Positions 51,674 through 64,000 are shown, counted from the first letter of the stretch. The stretch: 64,000 nt of DNA from Sitta carolinensis (GCA_032173965.1 CM063283.1:35875743-35939742), one strand, 5' to 3'. The notes: generated by a model from the letters alone, not told the origin. Made by a program: numbers and translations.

Positions 51674-51678
<5 letters not shown>
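46125..51678. other. AT-rich non-coding DNA
   Basis: No gene is recognised. A (GA)n run lies at 50362-50378 and a 12-T run near 48529. The longest open frames of the window fall here (139 codons on plus at 50351-50770, opening with GTG; 129 codons on minus at 47370-47759). Neither resembles a protein family or shows splice support. Repeat-free, TAAT-containing stretches at 46900-47100 and 50790-51060 could be conserved elements, untested. Confidence 0.5.

Positions 51679-51731
<53 letters not shown>
51679..51731 (+). repeat. 53-base T homopolymer
   Basis: An uninterrupted run of 53 T residues. If read as a minus-strand poly-A tail, it would mark a retroposed copy lying to its right. However, no AATAAA signal or gene-like sequence appears just beyond 51732, so a retrogene is not supported. 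Sequencing or assembly length error is likely for such a run. Confidence 0.85.
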
Positions 51732-51732
<1 letters not shown>

Positions 51733-52110
51733 TTCCCCTTAAAATTAGAATTACCACCAGTCTTGGAATAGAATTGGGTTTTTATGTTCTCTGTAGCACA
51801 TACATGTTTACTCAGAGGCATAAATTTTACTGGGGAAGAATATACCAAGCAATAAAATACTGTGCATTATTAAAAGTTCAGGCCAAATTTTAATAACATT
51901 TCCTTCACCATTTTTTATTTTGCCATAAATAGCTTTGAAGGTCCTGCAGTTTCCAGTAGGATTACTCTGATAAAAATTATTTGAAGAGATATTTTCCTTC
52001 TTAATTTGACCCTGAACCATCTAAATAGATGAAAAATATGCTCAGCTTCAGAGAGGTAGAAGTAGGAACAAATTGTATTGTCAGAGCACAGTCCTCATGC
52101 TCTTCCATCA
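51732..52110. other. AT-rich non-coding DNA
   Basis: Examined specifically for a processed pseudogene on the minus strand ending at the T run. I see no such sequence and no other feature. Confidence 0.5.
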
Positions 52111-52164
52111 TAAGATCATGCTGTAATACCAGTAAGATAAGATCATGCTGTAATACCAATGCTT
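52111..52164 (+). repeat. 27-bp tandem duplication
   Basis: The unit beginning taagatcatgctgtaatacc occurs at 52111 and again at 52138 with almost no change. It sits about 40 bp upstream of a CR1 fragment and looks recent. Confidence 0.85.
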
Positions 52165-52201
52165 GTTTAGGGATTTCAGCAATAGGCAAGTAAAATTACT
52201 T

Positions 52202-52324
52202 GTTGGATGGGGTTCTGAGCAAGTTAGTCTAGTGAAATGTGTCTCCGTCCACAACAGAGGGGTTGGAATTAAATGTCCATTCCAACCCAAACCGTTTTAT
52301 GACTCTGTGATATAACTCTGTGAT
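52202..52324 (+). mobile_element. CR1 LINE, 3'-terminal fragment
   Basis: CR1 blocks: 'gttggatggggttctgagca', a diverged 'agtctagtgaaatgtgtctc', 'ggggttggaattaaatg', 'tccattccaacccaaaccgt', and two degenerate terminal repeats (gactctgtgat, aactctgtgat). About 120 bp, plus orientation. Confidence 0.93.
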
Positions 52325-55300
52325 CTTTTAGTGTAATCTGACATAAGGCAAAGCTTTTCCAACCCTGTTCTTCACAGGCAGAGAGAAAGTGCTGCAGGAC
52401 CAGTTGAGGGACCACAAATCAGTTTGGAAATCTCAAGGGCTGAACTGATATGAATTGCTCATCTTCTGTTTCTGTCGTGTCTAAACACTGAATTGTAACA
52501 GAATATTTAAAAAATATATTTTCATGACCATTCATAACTAATTGCCATTATGTTCACTCATGAAACTTACTGAAATTGGCTAAGGGCAGCACAGGACCTT
52601 TAGATATGTCCTGTCTTAAAATCTGTGTCAGTTGCAAATATGTCTTCACCACTACTTGGAGGATCCTTGTGGTTCTCAGAGTTAGGAATTACCTTGCTGG
52701 CATTCCCAGTGCTTTACCTGGCCCTTCAATTTCTTTTCCTTGATGTTACAGCCATTATTACCATCTGTGTCACTTTTCTGCCTGCATTGTAAAAGCCTGT
52801 TCTTATGTCAGAGGCAATATTTCTCCATTATTCATGTAGCATTGAGGTTAGAATTCTTTTCCTTTTTCCTCATTCACTCTTTTGTAGCATGCTGTTCACC
52901 TTCTAGTGCCGCCTTTGCTTATACCTTGCTATTGATGCATGACCTAGCTGGCTACAAGAGTCATTTTTCTGATGATACTTAATTCAAATCTACCCATGGG
53001 TGGTGGATAATTTTAATTGCTACCAGCAAGAAGATGGGTGTATTCTGATTCAGACACCTCTGTCAAGAAATGAGTGGTCATTTGTGACATACTGGAAAAT
53101 AAAAGTAGCTGAGGGCATTATCTGACTCGAACTGAGCTGACAGATTTTTACAGTTATGTCTGGAGTCCAACACCCTATGTTTAGGAAAAAATAATACATA
53201 GAATATTATGTGTGAGAAGGGAAAGAGTAAGGAAAGTCACTCCGTAGAATAAAATATAGCACATGACTTCCAAATTTCATGTGCAAAGGAACACATTTTG
53301 CCTATGCTTTAGAGACATATGGTGTTTTAAACCCCAAGGAACACCTTTGTTGTATTTACACATTATGATTACACTGCATAAACATTACTGTATTTGTAGG
53401 CTTGTAGTAAGTGGCTTGGGATGTGAACTTCATTGTCTTTCACAAGAATATTTAGCTTTCTTAAAATGCCTATTTCCAACATAAATTAACATAGTCTCTC
53501 AGTCTTTTGGTTGGAGTACTGTAAACAATGGACCATTCCAGTTTAGAGAAATTACACGTTTCTCATTGGTGCATAGGCACCAGATAATACCAGTACGTAC
53601 TTTCACCTCTGAAGAACTCTTCACCAAATTTCAAGTGTCAAGAATGGTGAGGTAAACTCATCAAAGGAGGATCTGATGATTTGCCTAAGGTCAGGCAGTA
53701 AAGAGCTGTCAAAGGAAGGATATTAGATAAACCTCATGATGTGACACAACTTGACAAACAAACAGCTCAAACGCATGTGCTATAAACTTGTTCAAAATTC
53801 TGTCTGCAAAGCAACCACACAGCTGTGTGACTTTATGTTGTTGTTGTCGTTACAGGGAAGTATTAAAGAAAGACTACAGTCTACAGAAGATCAATCCCAG
53901 AAAGACCAATGCATTGCGAATAGGCTTATCATCTCACACATGAAGAAATAATCAGTGGACTGTGCCTTGAGGAGTTATTAAAAGCCACTCTGTCAAGTGT
54001 ATACTACCTAAATGAACACAGGATGCTTCTATGCACTTGCAGGTAAATTAATGTAGTGGTAGTGGTTTAATGAAGCAGCATAACTGCATAAATACAGTGT
54101 AGTATTAAAAAAAATAGGACTACTTTTCATCAGGGCTTCTTAGCTTGGCTCTGCCCCTAGTCTGAACAAGTGCTACATGGGACTCAGTGCTAAGTGCCGC
54201 TTTCACATTTCCCTCACAAAGCCACAGCTTTTCCTGGGCCATCAAGGCAGGCTTAGAAACTGAGTTTTGTCTATATGCTGCACAAGCTAGCTATTCTGCT
54301 TCTAAAGCATCTTGTTTGAATAGATATGCATTGTTATATCCTCAGCCTGGTTCCCCTGAGAGTTTAGGATGCTGTCAGTTTCATAAAATCTTCCCTGAAA
54401 CCAGTGACAATGTAAAGCCATAACAAAAACAAATTCAAACACTGATAGTATGGCAACCCACAGTGATATTGCAGAAGAATGATATTTTCTACACTTAATA
54501 AAAACATCCTTTCAATAAGCTTTTGTACATCTTAAATGGGTAACAACCAAAAGTATACAGAGTGTGATATGTGTCAAAATCCTCACAGGTTGATATTTCT
54601 CCTTGTCAGAATGGCAAGAACATCGATATAGAGAAATCTTTAGTACCAAGTGGGGCACTGTTTGCTCAGCTAAAAACCTGCTTTCATCTCTCATAAGCAC
54701 TCAATGAAAAAGTGTTCTATTGACATATCAAAGTTTATATGGGTTGCCAAAGGAAAATAAGGCTAGGAAGCTAGGGTGTTTGTCAGAGATAGGTAGAACG
54801 AGATCAAGATACTCTGCCAGCAGCTGACAAGGCAAAAGATTGTAGGTCAGCACTAATACTATGTGATTTAGCTCTAAGAAGCCACTTGTCATATAACTGC
54901 AGCCTGAACACTGTCTCTTAACTGCTCATTCTTTGCAACAGGCCCACTTTAGCCTTGGTGATTCCAGCGGATACTCATGCATCAAGTCTGTTAACTGAAC
55001 TACTGACAAAGCCTCTAACCTCTACCCAGTAAATCACCCAGTTAGCTGAAACACAATCAGATTGCTGTTAACAGGGTTTCATTTTCCATTTTGTTATTTA
55101 CTGGTACAGCTGGAGGAGATTTTTCATGCCATTACGTTGCAATCTTCACTAAAGTTAGCCGAGTTGATTTGGCAAAGAAGGACCTTGCCATTGCTTGCCC
55201 TGCTAGACCCTTACATGGACATACAACAGCCTCCCTGCTTAGCTGACCTAGTACAACAATGCTGGATTTCGCTCCCCAGGGAAATATTTGTCAGCAGCTA

Positions 55301-57039
55301 TTCTCACATACTTATACTGTGAAATCCTAAATACAAACAAGGAGAGTTTTTTATGCTGCCTGCTCAATTGCTATTTACTTTTTTGTTCTCAGCATGTCCC
55401 ATCATTCATGAACCAGGCAAGTATTTGTAGAAAATTTCTCAGAAGATATGAATGGATTACTAATTTTTTTTTTTTCTGGCATCTTTCCAGTGTTCTGCCT
55501 TGTTTTAATCAAAATGGGTGGAACACATATTGCACTTGCTTGCACTGCACTAAATCACTTTAATAAACTCACTGCAAAATTCAGTCAAATGTTGCAAAAC
55601 TTAGTACTGACAATCTGTCAGCACTCTAAGGCATTTTGCTCAACAGGATGTGTTACTAAGTAGTCTGCCCCTTCAGTTTAATTTCTGAATTCCTGAAAAA
55701 AAAAAAAAAATCCCCTTGCTGTTCTCCTGAGAATCCTCACATATGTCAGTCTTACAAAAACTAAGTTGCAGTGTTATCAAGTGTATGTTTTTCAAGTTTT
55801 CTCAAGGATCAGTATAGTTGCAGATTCATTCTGCTCCTTTACAGTAACACTTTTTTCTTAAAACAGAGGTCTACCATTCACCCCAGAAAGGAGAAAGTAT
55901 CTTCCGAAATGAAAACATGAAATGGGAAAGGTATTTCAGAGAAGGGTGATCCTTACACCCAAATATAAAAACTGGTTATCAGCTAAAAGGTCTTTACCTG
56001 AAGCTGTGTGGATGCAACGGGAAAAATTTGTGTGAACACTCACACACACAGTCCCTGAGATGAGTTCCCTCCATCATGCTGAAATCATCTTTGTGCTGAT
56101 TTTCAATGCCTGTTTATTCTAAAAAATTCGTTCCCATCCATATTTTTAAAATGCTCAAAGTATTTCCCATGAGAGCTCAATGTAAGCTTAGTTTTAACTA
56201 CAGCTCAATACACTGGGAAGAGAACTGCTGGGATCTGGATGTGAGCCTCGGGGAGCAGCAATCACACAGCTTTGTCTCATCTTCTTGTACACAATTGATC
56301 ACCACCTCTCTGGTCATGTCTGTTGGGCTGCATGCAGAAAGTGTACATGATCATCTAGGTAACACATGATTACAGTGTTCCCACAATTATTAAGTGAGAA
56401 GAAAAAGATGTCAAATTTGCCACATAAACTACAAAGTGTGAAATATTAAATCAGTTTAACTTAATACATATGTACTATATATAAATTACTGCTGTCGTTC
56501 AAGCTACAAGTGGGTACTGACACCTAGGCAGGCTCCCACAAAAGTGGATGAGGTATGAGGTCATGTACCTTGTACAGGGTAAGATATTTTCTCTCATGCT
56601 CAATATCAGCATGGTGACTAGTAAGGTATTAGAAGAATACAGCATTAAAAGAAAACCTTGTTCTCAATTACCATAGCTCTTTCAGAAATCTAATGGTCCA
56701 CTGAAATAAATATTACTGATCATTTGTTCAAATCAGGAATATTCACTTCCACATATCCTCCTCTAAGCATAATAGCCCACCCTGCAAATTACTTCAAATT
56801 AATTTTTCCTAGGAGGCTACTAAGAGCAAACACCCCCGAACTCCGTGTTTCTGTTTCATACAGACTTGCACAGTTCAGCAACTCATATATTTTAGGATCT
56901 AATTATGCTCATTAAAACTACTTGAGGACCTAAAAAGGGGCCATCAACTAGACCTCAACTAGACCTGTTGCTTTAAAAGGCAAGGGTCCATTTTATACCC
57001 ATTCATGTCTCACAGTCCTATTTGCAGAAAATCACGTGA
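52325..57039. other. AT-rich non-coding DNA
   Basis: No gene, RNA or mobile element is recognised. Present are a 15-A run (55696-55710), a 12-T run near 55465, a short CA run near 56040 and an 11-bp tandem duplication (tcaactagacc at 56944 and 56955). Frames of 60-91 codons are unremarkable. Confidence 0.5.
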
Positions 57040-57722
57040 CTGTGTGTCCTGGTTACTGCTGAATTGTATCCCCATTCGTCTGTTTAAATCAAAAATGAGT
57101 TCTGCACCTTTAAGACTGGATCTAAGAGTGAAGAAGAAGCAGTGGAATGTCTGAGGTGGGTGTTTTCAAAACATCAAGATAGAGTTTGCAGTTTTGGAGC
57201 ACACACAGGGAGTGTTGGCTGCAGTGCGGACGGCGGGAGAGAGCTCTTTTTTGCTTTCTGTTAGTTCGTGGCTAGCTGAAGCAGAGAAGTTTTCCGGACT
57301 GTGAGTTTCTTTTCCTTTTTTTTTCCTTGGAACTGTTCAAACCTACTCTGGACTAACCCCCAGCAGAGCACCAAGAGCTCATCCCTGTGGCCCACCGGGC
57401 CTGGCTTGGGCCCGGCATTTCCCAGTGCCAGGGACTGACACAGACTGAGCGAGCCGAGCTGCACCCACGGCACAGACTGGCTGGATTGGTCATCTCTGCG
57501 GAGAAGCAGGAGGTTTTGTTCCTTGATGTTCATTTGTTGTGCTTGGCCTGTTAAATAAATACATTTTTTCCACTTTCCTCTAAGGAATTTTTTTTGTTTT
57601 GTTTTGTTTTTTTCCTCTTTTCCTTTCCTGAACCAGCTGGGGGAAGAGGCCATTAGATTAGTTTTCTGGAGGGACCTATTCAGAGGTTCCTTCCCAAATT
57701 TGCCTTAAACCAAGACACTGTG
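57040..57722 (+). mobile_element. Solo LTR of an endogenous retrovirus with target duplication
   Basis: The LTR proper is 57045-57717 (673 bp). It begins TGTCCTGGTT and ends AACCAAGACA, which are inverted complements with one mismatch and follow the TG...CA rule of retroviral LTRs. The same five bases, ctgtg, flank it at 57040-57044 and 57718-57722, a target-site duplication that shows insertion and both boundaries. An AATAAA polyadenylation signal at 57554-57559, followed by T/GT-rich DNA, sets plus orientation. No internal gag, pol or env follows, so recombination between two LTRs probably removed the body. A 5-bp duplication suits ERVL-like (class III) avian elements; the family name is an inference. 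The middle (57215-57480) is GC-rich. A 130-codon frame on the opposite strand is an accident of composition. Confidence 0.93.
57554..57559 (+). promoter_or_regulatory. LTR polyadenylation signal
   Basis: A canonical AATAAA lies in the 3' part of the solo LTR, followed within 35 bases by a long T/GT-rich tract of the kind used as the downstream cleavage element. It marks the R/U5 region and could still terminate transcripts entering from upstream. Confidence 0.65.
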
Positions 57723-59643
57723 TAAGAGATGCATACCTGAGGGAGGCCACTTTCCTGTTGAGTGAAATGGCTGTGGAAAAGGCAGTGTTTGCAGAAAACA
57801 AAACAAGATCCAGTTATTTCTCTTTTAGAGTCAGTGGGAGTCTCAAATCTAAAATCCCCAGCAGTGTGGAAAATATGACTTGCATAGAGACAGTTGCCAT
57901 ATGGTTACTTCTGAATTTACCTGCTGTTACAGTATGCTTGTAGCTGCCCTCTCAGCTGTGCATTTGAACATCTCTCCCATAGATGTAAGAGCAAGGGCTG
58001 AGGCCATCCTAGGTGTGACATTCACATGTGACTGGGGTGGCTGGTAGCCATGCTGGCATGGTGTTCGCACAGCTGGAACTGCTTAGAACCATGGTTGTAC
58101 CTTCAGCATTCACTGTTATGTCTGTGGGTCTATTTCTTCATGATTTCCCCTGTGTCAGGTCCCCACAATCCTGACAGGATGGATACCATCCTCCAGCCCT
58201 GAGTATGGTACTGCTGACTGGCTTCCCCACAACAGAAACCCCTCCCTGTGCCTGACCCCCAAGCTACAGGGTGCTCAAGGAAACACAGTCTCCAACAACT
58301 TCTTGCAAGTTGAGCTGGCTCTTGCTGCTTCTTGAACACATAGGCAGTAAACATGCCCCTATCCACAACTTCCTAGAGGTGTTCCTGCCATTGCACCAAG
58401 AGGGCTCTTTTGGGTCTCCCAGGGTCTTTCTCCCGAGTCTCAGGATTTCGCTTCAAAACTGCAAAACTCCTTAGGTCAGCTCTTTCATCTAACTTTACCT
58501 CTCCTTAACTGTAAATGCAAGCTTCAGATTTCCTTGTGAAACTATAACCACCTAATTCATTCTCCGCCTCAGAGCTGACACTGTGTCTTTCCAGGTTTAT
58601 ATTTCACCTAACTCACATATGGCTTCATTTTGCTCTGTCTGGGAATTTGCTGCTCTCAAGCCACCACACCCTGCAGAAAAGCTTTTCAAGAAATCTTTTT
58701 GTGGGCTTCAGCTTGCCTGATCTGTTTTTCTTCAGTTACTTAAGTTTTACAATTGATTTTTAACCCAAAATTGTCAAGGAACAATGAATTCATATACTTT
58801 AAGAGAGTTCATTATATTTTTTTTTGCATTGATTTGTAGTATCAGCCAAAATCTTGGATTATAAAAAGATCTGCCAAATCACCACACAGGGAAAAGTGTC
58901 AGAATCATTCCAGGCACTTGGGGCTTTCTTAAGAACCAGCTTCTGAATTTTTGTGGTATTAAGACCTTAGAAAGCTCAGAGCAAGAAAAGTGTCCTCCTT
59001 AATTGTGATGGGGCATGTGAAGCATTTGGCTACAGACTACCCACTACTTTCATAAACAGTGTAAAAGGCAGCTTAGGCACTGAATCAATGTTTTGGGCCC
59101 TCACATAATTTTCTGCCTCATTATCAGTGTCTGTTCTTTGATAAAAACAATGCTGTTCAGAGGGTTTTGCTTATATGTAACAAATTGCATCATATTAAAC
59201 AAAAAGATGATTTATGCAATGACAAAGATTTTAAAAACCAATCAAAAGAGAGCTGTTCATTTGAGTTAAATTTTCTCATCTTTTGGTGTTTTTGAATTTT
59301 GTTTTCCAGCAGCATAAAGAATGACTCAGACACAAGACCCCAAGCTTCATTTTGGATCTGCCTTTCAGGCTCTGTTAGACATAAAGTGAACTAATTACAG
59401 TAGAGGACATTGCAGGGACTAGAAAAGGGATCAATACATTTATTCCCCTGAGTCTTCAGCCATTAAACCAATGCAGGAATTTTCCAAGAACTAATAAGGG
59501 CTTTCTGGTTTTACCCAGTTCTTCTAATTTTCCTGAGTTTTATCCCTGCTCACTAGCACAAAGATTTTTTCATCATCATCTTCAAAACTCTTCATATGAA
59601 AGGCACAATTTAGCTTCCCTTTTGTTTTATTCAAGGTATTGTT
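57723..59643. other. Non-coding unique DNA
   Basis: No gene or transposon is recognised. The part from 57960 to 58450 is moderately GC-rich and carries overlapping 67- and 78-codon frames on opposite strands, neither recognisable. Confidence 0.5.
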
Positions 59644-59664
59644 TCAATGTCTGGTAGACATTGA
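59644..59664. repeat. Perfect 9-bp-arm hairpin
   Basis: tcaatgtct (59644-59652) pairs exactly with agacattga (59656-59664) across a GGT loop. It lies about 100 bp before the POU-site palindrome described next. Confidence 0.6.
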
Positions 59665-59766
59665 CTTTTTCCAAACAGAAAGGGTTTTATTTTATTAGTG
59701 GCCTGAAGTGCATTCACAACTTATTAATATTAGTAAGAAGCACAAGGCCACTGAAACCGCTTTTAA

Positions 59767-59778
59767 ATGCAAATGCAT
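59767..59778 (+). promoter_or_regulatory. POU-factor octamer palindrome
   Basis: ATGCAAATGCAT contains a perfect octamer (ATGCAAAT) and is one base from the MORE element (ATGCATATGCAT) that binds Oct/POU dimers. Homeodomain-type ATTA/TAAT cores occur nearby (59723-59735 and 59820-59828). The surrounding 59640-60200 is repeat-free. This fits an enhancer-like conserved element, but activity and conservation are inferred, not seen. Confidence 0.3.
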
Positions 59779-59952
59779 AAATACTGAGCTTGAGTCTTGA
59801 GTAGCCTCACTGTTGCTACCAATTAATTTTGCCGATCAGACTTGGAGTTCCTGGTCACTTGCCGTGTTTTGGAAATATGTGGACCCAGAGAAAGAGTTAG
59901 CTACAAAATCAGCAATTCTAGAGCAACAATTCTTTAACAGATTTTCTCTTTT

Positions 59953-59966
59953 TATATATATATATA
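59953..59966 (+). repeat. Short (TA)n run
   Basis: Seven TA dinucleotides following a T run. Minor simple repeat. Confidence 0.75.
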
Positions 59967-62900
59967 AAACAGACCACATTTGAGTCAATGAATCAAACAG
60001 AACCAGTTTCTACACAACTATTCTGAATCTGAATCTGTGAGTTTCTGTCATGGTATACATGCCAAATAAAGCCCCTTGAAATATTTAATTCAGATCCAGA
60101 CGTATCTGTTGTGGCTGCCAGCCCAATTGTGCTAACATTAGGTTTAGCCATGATTAGACACTGATTTATGCATTCTAATGTCTTTCTTTTGCAATAACAT
60201 CATGAACCAAGCGGCTTGGGAGGGGTTTTTAGAGGGAAAATTGCACTGGGAATATCAGTTATTACTGAAAATATAACGAGGACGTCTAGCAAGAATGTCC
60301 TCTCTCAGCTCTGAAGCTACAACAGGCTCATTAAAAGTAAAAACTAATGTAGCATCTAATGACGTTTTGAAACTCTTACATTTAATCTTTAGTAGAACAG
60401 GCTCATGGAAATAGTAATGTATTTCTGTCAGGCTGAACACTGCCTGCATAAAGAAGCTTCCCTAGCTTGTGTAGGAAACCTTTTATAATATTGCTCTATT
60501 TTTGAAGAGTTGTGTTCATGGGCAATTTATGTCTCCAGCATTCTGTATCCCTGCTACATGCATTTTCCCACCTTTTTTTTTTTTTTTTTATCCCAGCATT
60601 ATTTATTCTATCAAATCAAATTATGATTTAGGCAATATATTTTGAAATAAACACCCATTGTTGTGCATTATTGTTTTATTTCTACACAGCTCTGTAGAGA
60701 CCTGGTGTCCTGGTAGTTCAAGCAACTTGCTCCATATTGAGAAAGTGTAAGCCTGAGGTTTGGGCAGAATGATGGTGCTGGCTAGCAGTTAACTGAGATG
60801 AAGGGAGATTATCTGGACATTGGGACTGGAAAGATATAGGTGGCCAAGCACAGTTCCAGGCATAAAAAAATTAGGCATATGTATATTAGGCACATTGAAA
60901 AACTCCATCAAAGCACGATTGCCTGTGAGAAGGAAACAAAAAAAACCTTAAAATAAACAATTTTACACAGTTTCAAATTATATATTTGTAAACTACACAT
61001 TCATATAGGGTGTCAAATATTGGTATAATATCTAAAAAATAATGTTAAATTCAAACTTGAATAATTTATTTTAATCAGAAAGGTATCCAGAAAGGTGCTG
61101 AAAATAGAAATTAAAATTTAAAAACCACAAACAAACAAACAAAACTAAAGGGAAAAAAACCCTAAAACTAAACAGTTTTAGAACCTTGGTGGGTAGAAAG
61201 TTGAGAGGCATTGGATTAGGCTTAAGGGCCAGCAAAGATTTTGTTACTGTTATTATTATTAATATTATTTAGCTAAGAATAGACTGAGATACAGAAATGG
61301 GAAGGAGTAAATTCATTACTCAGTAATGTTCTTATCTTGTACACCCTATTTTGTTCAGTTCAATCAACTCCTAGATGTACATGGCGGAAACGCAGGAGCC
61401 CACAGGTGGGTGATGAGGGGGTGACCACTGATCCACTCTATGGAATAAGAAACCACTTTCAACAAAAACTCCAGAGACTGGGACCCTTCCTTCAGGGGAA
61501 AGACAAAAAGCCAGGAAAAAGACATCCTTAGACAAGGTGGCAAATGTAGGTGACAGAGGCTACGCTTACAGCAGTCAGCAGAGCACGGTACAATACTCCT
61601 ACTAAACTACAGAATGATAAAGGAAAGGCCAATAAAATCAAAAGAGAGCAACATTTAGTGGACATGCTTGGAGCTAAATATTGTTTTCCTGCTGTGAGGA
61701 GCCAATTAGCACAACATATATTTGAATCTGAAGCACAGAGTGAGCTCTTATGGTTAATTAAAAAATTCTGAGCATTAAGTTCAAAATTTTGGGTATCAGT
61801 CTCTCATGCAGAAATTGAAGTGGCAAAAGAAAGCTATTTAGCCTCTGGGCAGATAGTTAAATATCTGTTTCATGATTGTTGTTTTAAAATTTGCTTGTAA
61901 AATCCAGCACAAATAGGTGGGACAGTGCACCCTGAGTTTGGTGGTTTACTGATCTGGCACTGTGGTTTCCACAGCCCTCAGCCCCACAAGGGCACAGCAA
62001 TTCCTGGAGTATCTGCACCAATGCCAGAAGCTTGGGCAGCTTCAAGCATTTATAAACTGCTGAAAATATGATGAAGGGCTAAATTCAAATACAAGGTATT
62101 AGGTCCTCTTAATCTACTTGCTTTATAGGCCATAATGAATAATTTAAAACATGAAATAAATTTTTGGAATTAACACAATTGCAAACATATCCTTACATGA
62201 AATGTGAACAAAAACCTGTTAATCTTGAGATTCTATTCAGAAGTGAAACCCTAGTGAACTTGTTCAATTAAAAACAAATACTGCAGTACCATCAGCAAAT
62301 CCTTGATTCATCCTTTGTACATAGTTGCTTAAATATTCTTCCTCTACCTTTTACCAAGGGTAGTCAATAAATTATATTCTGCTTATAGAGTGACTTTTTC
62401 CAGCAATACAGTCAGAAAATTATTAACAAATGTTGTGACTTCACATGCACACATGAATAGTTGTATTTAACATCGTTCACTGCCCTAGCAAATAATTTCA
62501 ATGGACCCAGTTCTCATCTATTTTACATTGGTACAGTCTCACAAAAAGCCACACTGTAAGTGTATAAGGAAATGAGAATAAAATACTTCCGTATGCAGAG
62601 ATAGGGAAATGCACCTTATGTTGCAGAAATACATGTGTCTAGGAAAAATAAACAGTATCAAACATTCAGAGAAAGCTGTTTAATTCGTGAACTGAGAATT
62701 TAATAACAAACAGTATATTTTAGTTATAACTCAAGTTTTATTGCAACTCTTTTGAACTCCAGACAGCTGTAATTTCCTTTTGTCTATCAGCCAAAAGAAG
62801 TTTTACCTCAGTTTAGTATTTTGCAAGGAATGAAAGAAAGAATGAGTCAGATAATTGTATTTGAAGCTGCTGGGTAAGGCTATTTTCACTCCCTAGAGGT

Positions 62901-64000
62901 AATGTTTTTATGTCAAGCTTAAAGTTTTGAACTACAAAATAAAAAGTGTGCTAAATACTGATTTTATTAGCCCTTTAAGCATTTTGCTTTGAAATAATGT
63001 GAGGAAAGATCATAATATTTTTATATGTGTAATAAATCAGTCCTAGAAAGAGAGATGCAGTGCAATGCAATTTCTTAATATTAGTAGTTCTCTTGGCCTT
63101 CTTGGAACTTGTTTCCATGGCAATAGTTTGTCTTGCTGCCATCCTATGTACTGTCAGATCACAGAAGTTCATATTAGTCCCATCAACACAGTTTTTAAAA
63201 AGTCAGCAGGCTGCAGAGGCAGAACCAAAGAACTGAGAGTCTCATTCAGAGATCTTCATATCAGGAACATATTCCCACCCTATGATAAATGTTGTATATG
63301 CCATGAACCATAGGCAGCCCATTCATCTGCACACACCAACAGGAGCAGCACAAAGAACAGGGAATGTAAATGAAGGTGAGAGCTCCCTAAATCTTTCATA
63401 AATCCAAAAGATTTTGCCCTGCAATCTAAAGACGACCAAGGCTCCTGGTCAGTTCTTGTTTGAATGAGCTTGCTTGTCACCTGTTGGGTACCAAAGATCA
63501 GGAAGGGCCTTTCTGTGCACAGAATTATTTGAGAATACAATAGGTTGCCAAGAGAAGTAGGTGCAGCAACAAGCACCAGAGCCTGGATATGATAGAGACT
63601 CTTGGAACGCTGTGTATATCAACTGAAAGGGGAGGGATCAATCAGATGGATGATTCTCCCTATCCAAAAATCCCATTCACTATGCTTCAGCCAGCATGGC
63701 ACCTTTCCCTAAAAACTCTCCTCCCTACTTACTTCCATATACTTCTTTAAAGCCCAATAGACTCACCAGGGCTAATTACCCCAGTGAAGTAAAATACCTG
63801 AACACTGTGTCATACAATGCAGAAAACTAAATTCCTCAGCTGAAGAGGCTAATGGAGAAAATAAATACACTGTGCAATAGGTAATTTTATACCCATGTAT
63901 TTGTTCACATATCCTGGATATTTGTTCACATATCACATCCTTAGATATCCACACACAATTTATATCTACCCAGGGTCAATTCTAACCCTTTGGTTGACTG
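59967..64000. other. AT-rich non-coding DNA with minor simple repeats
   Basis: No gene is recognised. Present are a 17-T run (60573-60589), a short CAAA run (61126-61145), a TTA run (61249-61270) and a 21-bp tandem duplication (63898-63918 and 63919-63939, unit beginning tatttgttcacatatc). Frames at 61337-61531, 61550-61771 and 63280-63576 were examined and match no family I know. Confidence 0.5.

Noticed and set aside
51732..52100. Processed pseudogene expected beside the 53-T run
   Set aside because: No polyadenylation signal close to the run and no gene-like sequence on the minus strand.
57261..57653. 130-codon minus-strand frame
   Set aside because: It lies wholly inside the solo LTR and runs antisense to it. 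Its lysine-rich start is a translation of the LTR's T-rich tract.
61337..61771. Two adjacent basic open frames, suspected retroviral or exon remnant
   Set aside because: I could find no conserved motif such as zinc knuckles or protease or reverse-transcriptase residues, and no LTR flanks them.

Overview
This is a vertebrate nuclear window, almost certainly from a bird and probably a passerine. The decisive evidence is seven 3'-terminal fragments of CR1 LINEs. They carry the CR1 end signature: a 'ggttggaactagatgatctt' type block, then 'cccttccaacc', then ATTCTATG-type 8-mers. CR1 copies of this kind dominate avian genomes. A solo LTR that starts TGTCCTGGTT also fits songbird endogenous retroviruses. 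The sequence is AT-rich and dense in stop codons, and has none of the tight gene packing of bacteria or viruses. I recognise no protein-coding exon, tRNA, rRNA or CRISPR array. The open frames of 60-139 codons look like chance frames. The window reads as a gene desert or a very long intron.

Layout. 1-11.7 kb: AT-rich unique DNA with a TTTG microsatellite, a G-quadruplex motif and small palindromes. 11.7 kb: first CR1. 11.8-29.6 kb: unique DNA with a few simple repeats, a second G-quadruplex motif and a possible conserved element near 20.1-20.6 kb. 29.6-38.9 kb: five CR1 pieces in both orientations, an unusual palindrome cluster at 32.29-32.39 kb, and a short open frame at 34.84 kb that would encode a 28-residue single-pass membrane peptide. 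42.08-42.57 kb: a CpG-rich, GC-rich block that stands out from its surroundings and could be a promoter. 44-52 kb: microsatellites, two short tandem duplications, a 53-base T homopolymer and the seventh CR1. 57.04-57.72 kb: a complete solo LTR with matching ends and a 5-bp target-site duplication. 57.7-64 kb: AT-rich unique DNA with a POU-octamer palindrome at 59.77 kb.

No pathway or operon can be read from this window. The items most worth testing are the candidate micropeptide, the CpG-rich block, the palindrome cluster and the possible conserved non-coding elements. None of them is established by sequence reading alone.
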